In this document: in pieces, positions 25,296 through 33,032 of the stretch
Position numbering within the stretch: position 1 is the stretch's first letter
Layout: every line of letters starts with the position of its first letter
Source: Oscillospiraceae bacterium
GTDB taxonomy: Bacteria; Bacillota; Clostridia; Oscillospirales; Oscillospiraceae
DNA: 53,860 bases
Direction of reading: 5' to 3'
NCBI GenBank assembly: GCA_017501355.1
Contig: JAFVXA010000017.1
Span: 1-53,860 of the forward strand
Notes under the pieces: model-generated
Told to the model about the DNA's origin: nothing
What the model saw: only the letters and a program-made list of their open reading frames with translations
Databases searched by the model: none
Translations under genes and position numbers: made by a program

Positions 25296-25371
25296 TGGTT
25301 GCGGAGACAGGACTTGAACCTGCGGCCTCCGGGTTATGAGCCCGACGAGCTACCAACTGCTCTACTCCGCG
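25296..25371 (-). tRNA. tRNA-fMet (CAT), initiator
   Basis: 76 nt including encoded CCA. Anticodon CAT sits in a CGGGCTCATAACCCG stem-loop. It has the two initiator marks: C1 opposite A72 (acceptor cGCGGAG with CTCCGCa) and three consecutive G-C pairs in the anticodon stem. Its 3' end faces the low-GC island, five bases from the transposase-proximal sequence. Co-oriented with tRNA-Leu 25 nt upstream. Confidence 0.95.
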
Positions 25372-25396
25372 ATATCTCATTGTTGCAATACCGAAA

Positions 25397-25482
25397 TGGT
25401 GCCGGTGACCGGGCTTGAACCGGTACGATATTGCTATCTGGAGATTTTAAGTCTCCTGTGTCTACCATTCCACCACACCGGC
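25397..25482 (-). tRNA. tRNA-Leu (TAA)
   Basis: 86 nt including encoded CCA, acceptor GCCGGTG with CACCGGC, the long variable arm expected of leucine tRNAs and anticodon TAA in GGAGACTTAAAATCTCC. It is transcribed before tRNA-fMet. Confidence 0.95.
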
Positions 25483-25658
25483 GGATATCGGCATAAATTA
25501 GAATACCACGTCAGTGTGCCAATGTCAAGGAAAAGTTTTTATTTTTCTCAAAAAAGTTTGGAAAAACTTTTTTTGTCCGTAGGCGGGGATTCGTGCAATT
25601 TCGTTCCTGCCGCTGCATATACTGATAGAGTTACCCGGCAAAAGAGAGGAGGACGGCG

Positions 25659-25730
25659 ATGCATATCAGAAAAGAATTGGATCTGGATGAGTGGATTTAT
25701 GGTGAGGAATGGATCATCAGTGAACGATAA
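25659..25730 (+). CDS. Possible 23-residue small protein
   Basis: The frame MHIRKELDLDEWIYGEEW plus five residues has an excellent ribosome site (AGAGGAGG, 8 nt before ATG) and ends at TAA 25728. It is acidic and Trp-rich. It lies in the 330-nt gap between tRNA-Leu and mnmA, where nothing else is evident apart from the terminator at 25775. The ribosome site is the main support. Confidence 0.4.
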   Translation: MHIRKELDLDEWIYGEEWIISER

Positions 25731-25774
25731 AGCCCAGCAGAAACCGACAGGGGGCTCACTTCTGTTGGAATAGT

Positions 25775-25808
25775 AAGCGCCCTGACGGAAGTGCCCGTCG
25801 GGGCGTTT
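25775..25808. terminator. Terminator between the small frame and mnmA
   Basis: A 14-bp stem with two G-T pairs (25775-25788 with 25795-25808), then TTTT on the plus strand. It is 7 nt beyond the mnmA stop, so it may serve both directions. Confidence 0.75.
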
Positions 25809-25814
25809 TTACAT

Positions 25815-26876
25815 TCAGATTTCCGTGATGGTGCCGCCGCCTACCACATCGTCGCCGTCATAAAACACCACAGCCTGTCCCGCCGTGATGGCACGCTGGG
25901 GTTCGTCAAACACCACGCGGATACGCCCGTCTGCGAGGGGCTCCACCGTGGCGGCGGACTCCTTCTGGGTGTAGCGGGTCTTGGCGGTGACGCGGACAGG
26001 GGTATCGGGACGGGAAATGGCGATCCAGTTCACATCGTCCGCGATGAGGGTAGTGGTGAAGAGCTCCTTGTCATCGCCCAGCAGCACCGTGCGGTTTTCC
26101 GCGTTTTTCGAGAGGACGTACAGCCGCTTGCCGCCGCTCACGCCAAGTCCCTTGCGCTGCCCCGTGGTATACGCCTCAAGACCCTTGTGGTGACCGAGGA
26201 TCTTTCCGCTGCGATCCACAAAGTTGCCGGGGATCAGCTTCACGCCGCCGTATCGGCGGAGAAAATGGACATAGTCCCCATCGGGCACAAAGCAGATATC
26301 CTGACTGTCCTTCTTGCGGGCGGTGATGAGATCCCGCTCCGCGGCGATGTTCCGGATATCGTCCTTGCTTTCAAATTCGCCGAGAGGAAAGACCAGGTGG
26401 GCAAGCTGCTCCTGCGAGAGAAAATACAGCACATAGGTCTGATCCTTGGCGGTGTTTCTGGCGCGCTTGAGCAGCCAGCGCTCCCGCGCGGGGTCATAGA
26501 CCACGCGGGCATAGTGACCCGTTGCGAGAATATCACAGCCAAGCCGCGCCCGCTCCTCCATCAGCCGCCCGAACTTCATGCGGCGGTTGCAGCGGATGCA
26601 GGGATTGGGGGTGCGTCCTGCCCGGTATTCTGCCACGAAGTGATCCATCACCTCATGGGCGAAGTCAGCTGTGGCATCCAGCGTAAGGAAGGGGATACCA
26701 AGCTTCGCCGCCACCGCAGCGGCATCCTCGGCATCGGAGGAGGTGCCGCAGAGGGCATTTTCTCTATGCAGCTGCATGGTGATGCCGGCGCAGTCCCAGC
26801 CCTGCTGCTGCAGGATCAGGGCTGCGGCGGAGCTGTCCACGCCGCCGCTCATGGCAATCAAAGCAGTTCGTTTCAT
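25815..26876 (-). CDS. mnmA: tRNA-specific 2-thiouridylase MnmA
   Basis: 353 residues, full length. The PP-loop is SGGVDSS (10-16); the catalytic cysteines are Cys93 in NPCIRCN and Cys195 in SQDICFVPDGDY. The enzyme adenylates U34 of Lys, Glu and Gln tRNAs and replaces O2 with sulfur delivered by a desulfurase relay. GAAAGGAA precedes the start. It follows a kinase-like ATPase gene by 15 nt, an unusual partner. A desulfurase and TusA-like protein exist at 1015-2751, but any link is speculative. Confidence 0.96.
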   Translation of the reverse strand: MKRTALIAMSGGVDSSAAALILQQQGWDCAGITMQLHRENALCGTSSDAEDAAAVAAKLGIPFLTLDATADFAHEVMDHFVAEYRAGRTPNPCIRCNRRMKFGRLMEERARLGCDILATGHYARVVYDPARERWLLKRARNTAKDQTYVLYFLSQEQLAHLVFPLGEFESKDDIRNIAAERDLITARKKDSQDICFVPDGDYVHFLRRYGGVKLIPGNFVDRSGKILGHHKGLEAYTTGQRKGLGVSGGKRLYVLSKNAENRTVLLGDDKELFTTTLIADDVNWIAISRPDTPVRVTAKTRYTQKESAATVEPLADGRIRVVFDEPQRAITAGQAVVFYDGDDVVGGGTITEI

Positions 26877-26891
26877 ACGGTTCCTTTCGTG

Positions 26892-27716
26892 TCAGTTCTG
26901 TGCCTTGGGATTTTGCAGGAAGGCGCGTACGGGCAGGGCATCGGCAAGACCCACCAGCGCCCGGGGGAAGGTGGGGACAAAGGGCATCGGAGGCTCCTGC
27001 AGGATAGCTCCCGTCGTGCGGATGGGGAGAATGAGCGCGGCGGAGGTGCCCTCCTCCCGGGCGCTCAGCAGGATCTGTCCGCCCATTGCCAGCGCGGTCT
27101 GCCGCGCGATGGGAAGCCCCAAGCCGAAACCGCAGGGGGAAGGGGAGAGAAGATCACTCTGCAGATAGCGCTCAAACAGCTGCTCGGGCGGGACATCGCG
27201 GATGCCGCAGCCCTCGTCCTCTACGGAGATCAGCAGGTGGCTGCCTTCTCGTCGACAGTGTATCGTGATCTGTTTGCCGGATTTTGTAAATTTAAACGCA
27301 TTGGAGAGAAAATGGTACAACACGCAGCGCACGCCATCCTCATTGGCATCGGTGAAAAGGGGGGTGCCATCCGCGCGAAACTGCAGCTGCAGCCCCATTG
27401 TTTCCGCAAGGGGCAGACATTCCCGATAGATCGCCTGCGCGAGGGCGGTGAGATCCAGCGTCTGCATGGGCAGCGGCACATCTCCTGCGAGACGGGAGGC
27501 GTTGGTGAGGTTGTTGGAAAGGCGCAGCAGACGGAAATAACTCTGCTGCAGCAAAGCGGACTGGTGATCCAGATCAGGATCTGCTTCGCGGCGCTCAGGG
27601 GTCGCGATGCGCTCAAAGGCAGAATAGAAACTGGCAAGAGAGCTGCGGATCTGGGCAGATACCGCGGGAAGCGCTTCCGCCAACAGACGAAGATCGTCTC
27701 TGTTATCTTGATTCAT
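26892..27716 (-). CDS. Histidine-kinase-like ATPase without a clear phospho-acceptor His
   Basis: 274 residues, no membrane segment. Residues ~130-230 form a HATPase_c domain: N-box LYHFLSNAFKFT, G1 DEGCGI, G2 GFGLGLPIA. Residues 15-65 resemble a DHp dimerisation helix pair, but where kinases have SHELRTPL this protein has SAQIRSSL, so the acceptor His appears lost. The last ~45 residues are Pro-rich. It may be a degenerate kinase, a phosphatase-type regulator or an ATP-binding scaffold. No response regulator is adjacent; it is co-directional with mnmA, 15 nt apart. Confidence 0.75.
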   Translation of the reverse strand: MNQDNRDDLRLLAEALPAVSAQIRSSLASFYSAFERIATPERREADPDLDHQSALLQQSYFRLLRLSNNLTNASRLAGDVPLPMQTLDLTALAQAIYRECLPLAETMGLQLQFRADGTPLFTDANEDGVRCVLYHFLSNAFKFTKSGKQITIHCRREGSHLLISVEDEGCGIRDVPPEQLFERYLQSDLLSPSPCGFGLGLPIARQTALAMGGQILLSAREEGTSAALILPIRTTGAILQEPPMPFVPTFPRALVGLADALPVRAFLQNPKAQN

Positions 27717-27968
27717 GTTCTCTCAGCCCTCCTTTTCTCCCATGCTATCTTGTCCGTTTTCGGCAAAAGCATGGGCGGAAAAAACTCCCGGCAGACTTTT
27801 GTCGAATTTTGTCGAATACAGGTAAGAAAAGTATAGCAAAGAGAGGTGGGAAACACAAGTTAAAATAAAAACAAATGAAAATTGTGTGTTTTCACAAGAA
27901 ATGCTGAAATTTTGAAAGAAAAAACAGAGAAAAACCGAGCGGGAGGGGGTACCAATTTAGTGCAGAGA

Positions 27969-27977
27969 TGTTATAAT
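27969..27977 (+). promoter_or_regulatory. Extended -10 promoter of gapdh
   Basis: TG-T-TATAAT (27969-27977), ~60 nt before the start codon, with no good -35. The remaining 27717-27960 is AT-rich with no frame or structure I can support. Confidence 0.6.
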
Positions 27978-28036
27978 GAGGGCAGGCAGGGAGATTAGGC
28001 ACCTCCCGAAGATTACGAAAAGGGAAGGCAATCAAC

Positions 28037-29065
28037 ATGAAAATTAAAGTAGGTATCAACGGCTTTGGTCGCATCGGTCGTGTGGCGCTGCGCATCATGA
28101 TGGAGCGACCGGATGAGTTTGAGCTCTGCGGCATCAACCTTCGCAACGCGGATCTGGACTACATGGCATATCTGATCAAGTATGACTCTGTGTTCGGCAG
28201 CTTCAAGGGCACGGTGGAAGCCATTGACGGCAAGCTTGTCATCAATGGGCATCCCATCCGCATTTTCAGCCAGTCTGATGCGGCACTGATCCCCTGGAGC
28301 GAGTGTGGCGCAGAGTACATCATTGAATCCACCGGCGTGTACCTGACCAGCGAAAAGGCTTGCCGCCACTTCCGCGGCGGCGCAAAGAAGGTCGTGATCT
28401 CCGCGCCTGCAAAGGATCAGATCACCCCTACCTTCGTCATGGGCGTGAACCATGAGCAGTACAGAAGCGATATGCTGGTGGTCTCCAACGCATCCTGCAC
28501 CACCAACTGCCTCGCACCCCTTGCCAAGGTCGTGCATGAAAACTTTGGCATTGAGCAGGCGCTCATGTCCACCATCCATTCCGCCACCGCCAAGCAGAAG
28601 GCAGTGGATGCCCGTGCCGGTCGCGACTGGCGCACCGGTCGCAGCGTGATGACCAACATCATCCCCTCCTCCACCGGCGCAGCAAAGGCTGTGGGGCGCG
28701 TCATCCCCGAGCTCAACGGCAAGATGACCGGTATGTCCTTCCGCGTTCCCACCAACGACGTTTCCGTGGTGGATCTGACCGCAAGACTCAAGACCCACAC
28801 CACCTATGCGGAGATCTGCTATGCCATCCGTCAGGCATCTGAGGGCAGCATGAAGGGCATCATCGGCTACACCGCTGATCAGGTGGTCTCCTGCGATATG
28901 ATCGGCAATCCCCACACCTGCATTTTCGACGAAAACGCAGGCATCATGCTGGACAATAACTTCGTCAAGCTCATTGCATGGTATGACAATGAGTATGGCT
29001 ATTCCAGCAAGGTGGTGGATCTGATCGCCCACATGGCAAAGGTCGACAGCATGGACGTGGTCTGA
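28037..29065 (+). CDS. gap: Glyceraldehyde-3-phosphate dehydrogenase
   Basis: 342 residues, type I. NAD-binding [15 protein letters not shown] at the start; active-site Cys154 in SNASCTTNC, catalytic His181 in [11 protein letters not shown], and the C-terminal WYDNEYGYS. It oxidises glyceraldehyde 3-phosphate to 1,3-bisphosphoglycerate. Unlike many Clostridia, gap is not next to pgk-tpiA-gpmI, which lie 23 kb away on the other strand. Monocistronic with its own promoter and terminator. The convergent LysR gene is just beyond. Confidence 0.96.
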   Translation: MKIKVGINGFGRIGRVALRIMMERPDEFELCGINLRNADLDYMAYLIKYDSVFGSFKGTVEAIDGKLVINGHPIRIFSQSDAALIPWSECGAEYIIESTGVYLTSEKACRHFRGGAKKVVISAPAKDQITPTFVMGVNHEQYRSDMLVVSNASCTTNCLAPLAKVVHENFGIEQALMSTIHSATAKQKAVDARAGRDWRTGRSVMTNIIPSSTGAAKAVGRVIPELNGKMTGMSFRVPTNDVSVVDLTARLKTHTTYAEICYAIRQASEGSMKGIIGYTADQVVSCDMIGNPHTCIFDENAGIMLDNNFVKLIAWYDNEYGYSSKVVDLIAHMAKVDSMDVV

Positions 29066-29090
29066 TTCCTGCGATAAAAGGAAAAAAACA

Positions 29091-29116
29091 GCAGCCGGAA
29101 CCTTGGTTCCGGCTGC
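29091..29116. terminator. Terminator between gap and the LysR gene
   Basis: A 12-bp perfect stem (29091-29102 with 29105-29116) between convergent stops at 29065 and 29134, preceded by A7 and followed by a T-rich stretch. Confidence 0.85.
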
Positions 29117-29133
29117 TTTCCTGTTTTTGGGCT

Positions 29134-30096
29134 TCAGTCTTTCGGGAACAGCTGCGCACGGCAAAATTCCTGCGCGGTGACGATAAAGCTCTGTGCCGCG
29201 TGGGAGAGATAGCCACCCTTCTTGTGGGAGAGATACAGGGTGCGGTGGGTATGCTCGGTATCCAATCTGTAATAAGCAATGCCGTCGGCGGCAGAGATGG
29301 CTTTGGGCAGGGTGTCGGTGATGAAGGAGATGCCCATGCCGGCTTCCACCGCATGATAGCAGGTCATCAGCTGATCCAGATGGAACACCTGTCGGGGGGT
29401 GAAGTGCATGGCGGCGCAGATGGCAAGGGAGCGATCGTGCATGTCGTTGCCCTTTTTCAGCTGCAGGAAAGGCTCGTTCTGGAAGGCATCCAGTGTGATG
29501 CGGGGGCAATCCTTCTCCAGATGGCGACCATTTCGCACGTCCTCAGCGCTCAGACGGAACTCTGCGAGCTGCTCGTTGACGGCAAACTGACCGGGAACTG
29601 CCAGCAGGATGCTCTCCTCCAGCAGGGGATAGGTGGTGTAATTGTCATTGTCAAACATATAGTCCAGCAGCAGCTCGATCTCGCCGCCGAGGAGCTTCTC
29701 ATGCAGCTCAGCGGAGGAGCCCTCGGTCATTTCAATGTGAACGCCGGGGAACTGATTGGAAAAGTGCATGATGATGCGGGGCAGGATCAGAGAGGAAATG
29801 AGGGTGGCAGCGCTGACGGTCAGCTTGCCCACGCGGGAATCCTCCAGATCGCTGAGCTCCCGGATGAAATCCTTCTGAATGGCGTAGATGCGCTCGGCTG
29901 CGTCGATATAGGCGCGACCCGCATCCGTCAGCGCGATGGGAGAGCTGTTGCGGTCAAAAAGCTCTGCACCCACCTTCGCTTCCACCTTTTTCACAGCGGC
30001 GCTGAGGGCGGGCTGAGAGATATAGAGGTTTTTGGCGGCAGAGGTAAAGCTGCGCTCGCGGTACACCTCATAAATATAATCCATGGAACGGAACAT
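29134..30096 (-). CDS. LysR-family transcriptional regulator
   Basis: 320 residues. The N-terminal winged HTH (RSFTSAAKNLYISQPALSAA) with VKKVEAKVGAELFDR is typical, followed by a periplasmic-binding-like effector domain (~90-300). GGAGG precedes the start. No divergent target gene sits directly upstream, so self-regulation and a distant target are both possible. The effector is unknown. Confidence 0.92.
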   Translation of the reverse strand: MFRSMDYIYEVYRERSFTSAAKNLYISQPALSAAVKKVEAKVGAELFDRNSSPIALTDAGRAYIDAAERIYAIQKDFIRELSDLEDSRVGKLTVSAATLISSLILPRIIMHFSNQFPGVHIEMTEGSSAELHEKLLGGEIELLLDYMFDNDNYTTYPLLEESILLAVPGQFAVNEQLAEFRLSAEDVRNGRHLEKDCPRITLDAFQNEPFLQLKKGNDMHDRSLAICAAMHFTPRQVFHLDQLMTCYHAVEAGMGISFITDTLPKAISAADGIAYYRLDTEHTHRTLYLSHKKGGYLSHAAQSFIVTAQEFCRAQLFPKD

Positions 30097-30207
30097 AAAG
30101 TTCCTCCTTTTTCTATGATTTCCCCTCTATGCTATCACTTTTCCCGCGAAACTACAAGCATAAGTTAATAGAATTTATAAAAGCCATAAATTTTTGTGAA
30201 AAAGAAC

Positions 30208-30235
30208 GAGGGGGGCGCGACTGCGCCCCCCTCGG
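30208..30235 (-). terminator. Terminator of hpf
   Basis: A 12-bp GC-rich perfect stem (30208-30219 with 30224-30235), loop GACT, 11 nt beyond the hpf stop, T-rich on the exit side. Confidence 0.85.
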
Positions 30236-30245
30236 GATAGGTGAT

Positions 30246-30791
30246 TTAGTTTTCGTCGCCGGTCTCGATCAGACCATAGCCGCCGTGCTTGCGCTGATAG
30301 ACAATGGAAAGGGTGTTGTCGTTGGTGTTGCGGAAGACGAAGAAATCATGGTGCAGCAGATTCATCTGCAGGATGGCTTCCTCAGGGCTCATGGGCTTGA
30401 CGTGGAAGCGCTTGGTCTTGACGATCTCAAATTCCTTCTCCTCCTGCACATCGAACACATCCTCCTCCACAGCAGGGGGGAATGCATCGTGGCGCAGCTG
30501 CTTGGACAGGCGGCTCTTGTTCTTGCGGAACTGGCGTTCGATCGCGCTGACGGCGTTGTCGATGGCACCGCGCATATCGCCATCGGGAGACTCGACCTCG
30601 GCGCGGAACATATTGCCGCCGCCGCGGATGGTGATCTCAGCGACGCAGCGGTGGTTCTTTTCCACCGCAAAAACAACAATTGCCTCGACTTCCTCACGGA
30701 AATAGCGTTCCAGCTTCATCAGCTTCTTCTCGGCGTACTCCTTGATGGAATCGTTCAGGGCAACTTTTTTGCAGGTGAATGTGAACTTCAT
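30246..30791 (-). CDS. hpf: Ribosome hibernation promoting factor, long form
   Basis: 181 residues, long-form HPF. Residues 1-95 are the RaiA/HPF ribosome-binding fold (MKFTFTCKKVALNDSIKEYA, LMKLERYF). Residues ~125-181 are the C-terminal dimerisation domain (VKTKRFHVKPMSPEEAILQM, HDFFVFRN, GYGLIE). It dimerises 70S ribosomes in stationary phase. Start 30791 follows AAAGGAG; the frame remains open to 31148 but without a ribosome site. An extended -10 (TGGTATACT) lies at about 30858. Confidence 0.95.
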   Translation of the reverse strand: MKFTFTCKKVALNDSIKEYAEKKLMKLERYFREEVEAIVVFAVEKNHRCVAEITIRGGGNMFRAEVESPDGDMRGAIDNAVSAIERQFRKNKSRLSKQLRHDAFPPAVEEDVFDVQEEKEFEIVKTKRFHVKPMSPEEAILQMNLLHHDFFVFRNTNDNTLSIVYQRKHGGYGLIETGDEN

Positions 30792-31062
30792 ATAGCTCGC
30801 TCCTTTCGTATGGGGGGCTTCTCTTGGGAAGAGTGCTCCCTTCCTTGGGACAAGTATACCAAAAACAACGGCGAAAGTAAACAAGAACTTGTGGAAATTT
30901 GTCAACGGGAGAAAGACAAACTTTTTGGCGGCAAAGGGTCGGCAAAATTCCGCAAAAGTAGTGTGTATCCGACAAAAGCTCCTATTTACAAGGAAGGGGG
31001 CATTTGCTATCCTGTATATGGAAGCTTTCCAATATCCCACCCGTTGGGCCGCCCGCACAGGG

Positions 31063-31099
31063 CGGCTCTTTTTTATGCCTACGGCATAAAAAAGAGCCG
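31063..31099. repeat. 17-bp perfect hairpin, intergenic
   Basis: Arms 31063-31079 and 31083-31099 are perfect complements with a TAC loop; weaker pairing CCGCAC/GTGCGG extends it. It lies in the 470-nt gap between hpf and divIC, where no gene is supported. It is far from either gene's end. Confidence 0.75.
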
Positions 31100-31161
31100 T
31101 GTATGTGCGGCGCTCTCGCCGCTGTCGCGGCACCCGAGCGCGATGCACAAACTACCCCTCA

Positions 31162-31197
31162 GTCAGCTTCGCTGACAGCTCCCCTGACAAGGGGAGC
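31162..31197. repeat. REP-like double-hairpin repeat
   Basis: GTCAGC-TTC-GCTGAC (31162-31176) followed by GCTCCCC (31178-31184) with GGGGAGC (31191-31197). This pair of adjacent hairpins, preceded by CCCCTCA, resembles extragenic palindromic repeats that are abundant in gut Clostridia. That comparison is from memory, not a search. Confidence 0.55.
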
Positions 31198-31235
31198 CTT
31201 GCTTTTTTACGTCAATCGCACGGGACAAGGAAAAA

Positions 31236-31257
31236 CCGCCGCAGAAACCTGCGGCGG
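31236..31257 (-). terminator. Terminator of the divIC operon
   Basis: A 9-bp GC stem (31236-31244 with 31249-31257), loop AAAC, followed on the minus strand by TTTTT. It is 8 nt beyond the divIC stop. Confidence 0.85.
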
Positions 31258-31265
31258 CATAACAC

Positions 31266-31553
31266 TTAATAATTCTGATCGTAGAACACCTTTTCGCCGG
31301 GTTCGACAAGCCCCAGCTCCGAGCGGGCGATATCCATGATGAGATCCTTGTCGGAGGCGTGGGCGATCTCATCGCTGAGGGTTTCGTTTGCCATGGTCAG
31401 CGCCTGCACCTCTTCGCTGAGGGCATCGACCTGCGCCTTGGCATCGCTGATGCGACCACCGAGGGTCAGAAGCTGCCAGACCAGAACCACCAGCACACCC
31501 AGTGCCAGCAGAGTCGGCAGGGAAGAACGACGTTTTTTATTTTCTCTTGCCAT
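31266..31553 (-). CDS. divIC: Septum formation initiator DivIC/FtsB family
   Basis: 95 residues. A basic cytoplasmic start (ARENKKRRS), one membrane helix (~13-32) and a coiled coil (DAKAQVDALSEEVQALTMANETLSDEI) ending in the short ARSELGLVEPGEKVFY block of DivIC/FtsB. It partners FtsL and DivIB at the septum. Its start overlaps the end of yabQ by 17 nt, as part of the conserved yab-divIC gene order. AGGAGG lies inside yabQ. Confidence 0.92.
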   Translation of the reverse strand: MARENKKRRSSLPTLLALGVLVVLVWQLLTLGGRISDAKAQVDALSEEVQALTMANETLSDEIAHASDKDLIMDIARSELGLVEPGEKVFYDQNY

Positions 31554-32025
31554 GGGTCCCCCTCCTTTTCCCGTATTGTGGAAATCTTTTGCGTGTCTGA
31601 TATATTATATAGTACTTTTTTTGAAAATGGAAGAGTTTTTTCCCGAAAAGGGCAAACTTTCTGCCCAAACGGTGCAAAAACCGAAAGGGAAGCAGACAAA
31701 GGGCAAAAAAACGGAGCAGCATCTCCGTCCAGAAGTCCCACAGCGGACGCAGGATCTCACTGCAGAGGGTGAAAAACAGGATCAGTCCGCCGAGGAAGCA
31801 GAGGAGCTGATAGATCCGCAGCTCGCCCCCCGCGGCGCGGAGAGCAAAGAAAAACAGCAGAAACGGAACCATCAGCGCATAGATGACATCCAGCGCCGAG
31901 GCGAAAAATGCACGCCTGCAGCGCTGCCGCCACGCCCGCAGCAGATCGTACAGCAGACCTGCCGTCCAGCCCAGCATCACAGCCTGCAGCGAAAGGCGCA
32001 GCTGCAGCAGACTATCAATTTCCAT
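31537..32025 (-). CDS. yabQ: Spore cortex biosynthesis protein YabQ
   Basis: 162 residues, at least four hydrophobic helices, opening SLLQLRLSLQAVMLGWTAGLLYDLLRAWR, typical of YabQ. It is needed for spore cortex formation in B. subtilis. It is preceded by yabP and followed by divIC, exactly the Bacillus order. The C-terminal 50 residues are strongly basic. The gene overlaps divIC. Confidence 0.88.
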   Translation of the reverse strand: MEIDSLLQLRLSLQAVMLGWTAGLLYDLLRAWRQRCRRAFFASALDVIYALMVPFLLFFFALRAAGGELRIYQLLCFLGGLILFFTLCSEILRPLWDFWTEMLLRFFALCLLPFRFLHRLGRKFALFGKKLFHFQKKYYIIYQTRKRFPQYGKRRGTHGKRK

Positions 32026-32036
32026 GCCGCCGCTCC

Positions 32037-32306
32037 TCAGCCGAAGAGCCGCTGCCAGAAGCCGCGGTTTCGCTCCTGCTCCTCGTAGCAGAGGGAGTCG
32101 ATCTGCCCCTCTACCCAGAGCTCTCCGCCGTCCAGACTGAGCTTGTCGATGTGCAGCTCTTCGCCGCGGATCTCCAGCACGCCCGCAGCGGTCACAAGGA
32201 CAATGCCTGTCTCGTCAAAGCGCTCCACGTGCTCCACACCCGTAATGCTGAGCCGCTCACGCCCTTCCAGTGTCAGTCGATGCGGCAAGCCGCCTTCGTA
32301 ACCCAT
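32037..32306 (-). CDS. yabP: Sporulation protein YabP
   Basis: 89 residues. The core HRLTLEGRERLSITGVEHVE with LVTAAGVLEIRGEELHI and KLSLDGGELWVEGQI is the YabP/YqfC fold. Required for spore assembly in B. subtilis together with YabQ, which follows 11 nt later. GAGAGGTGG precedes the start. Confidence 0.92.
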   Translation of the reverse strand: MGYEGGLPHRLTLEGRERLSITGVEHVERFDETGIVLVTAAGVLEIRGEELHIDKLSLDGGELWVEGQIDSLCYEEQERNRGFWQRLFG

Positions 32307-32359
32307 GATCCAGCCACCTCTCTTTTGAGATAGCTCATGGTATGCGGCAAAGCTGCGAT

Positions 32360-32608
32360 TTATGCGCGGCTGATCTCCCGATACATGGCAGCGGCATCCG
32401 CCTTGCCTGCGGTTTCGCTGATGCTGACCACTTCCACTGTCAGGGTGCGTTCGCCGAAGGTGAGGGTGAGCTGATCGCCCGTCTTTACCTCATAGGACGC
32501 ACGCTGTACCTTGCCGTTGACGGAGATGAGCCCGTTGTCACAGGCTTCGTTTGCAACGGTCCGGCGCTTGATGAGACGGGAGACCTTCAGATATTTATCC
32601 AGACGCAT
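32360..32608 (-). CDS. rqcP: S4-domain RNA-binding protein RqcP (YabO)
   Basis: 82 residues, a single S4 domain: [38 protein letters not shown]. RqcP works with RqcH in alanine tailing of stalled nascent chains on 50S subunits. Its place between mazG and yabP is the conserved yabO position, but here hup and a terminator separate it from mazG. Confidence 0.92.
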   Translation of the reverse strand: MRLDKYLKVSRLIKRRTVANEACDNGLISVNGKVQRASYEVKTGDQLTLTFGERTLTVEVVSISETAGKADAAAMYREISRA

Positions 32609-32643
32609 AGGAACATCCTTTCTTGGGACATTTTCAGTAAATA

Positions 32644-32677
32644 AAAATAGCGGTGTGAGTTGTCACACCGCTATTTT
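32644..32677 (-). terminator. Terminator of hup
   Basis: A perfect 15-bp stem (32644-32658 with 32663-32677) with A4/T4 ends and GTTG loop, 13 nt beyond the hup stop. It should reduce read-through from the recJ-hup run into rqcP-yabPQ-divIC. Confidence 0.9.
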
Positions 32678-32690
32678 AGCACGCAGCTTC

Positions 32691-32966
32691 TTACTTGGCA
32701 ACGGAGTCCTTCAGAGCCTTGCCTGCCTTGAAGGTGGGAACCTTGGAAGCGGGGATGGTGATGCTTTCCTTGGTCTTGGGGTTGCGGCCGATGCGCTCAG
32801 CTCTCTTCTTCACCTCGAAGGAACCGAAGCCAACCAGCTGCACCTTCTCTTCTTCTGCCATAGCAGCAACGATGGTGTCGAAGGTTGCGGAAACGACGGA
32901 CTCGGTATCCTTCTTGGACAGACCGGTCTTTTCAGCGACAGCGGCAATCAGTTCAGCTTTGTTCAT
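32691..32966 (-). CDS. hup: HU-family DNA-binding protein
   Basis: 91 residues, typical [53 protein letters not shown] and [13 protein letters not shown]. It compacts and bends DNA as a homodimer. Strong GGAGG, an upstream palindrome and a private terminator suggest high, partly independent expression. In B. subtilis hbs is elsewhere; here it interrupts mazG-rqcP. Confidence 0.96.
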   Translation of the reverse strand: MNKAELIAAVAEKTGLSKKDTESVVSATFDTIVAAMAEEEKVQLVGFGSFEVKKRAERIGRNPKTKESITIPASKVPTFKAGKALKDSVAK

Positions 32967-33016
32967 GGGTTATTTCCTCCAAAAAATTAATGCATATTCA
33001 TGCCTTATTTTAACCA

Positions 33017-33030
33017 AACCAAATTTGGTT
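33017..33030. promoter_or_regulatory. 14-bp perfect palindrome upstream of hup
   Basis: AACCAAATTTGGTT, between the mazG stop (33033) and the hup start (32966). Too short of a T run to be a terminator. It may be an operator or simply AT-rich chance. Confidence 0.4.
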
Positions 33031-33032
33031 GA

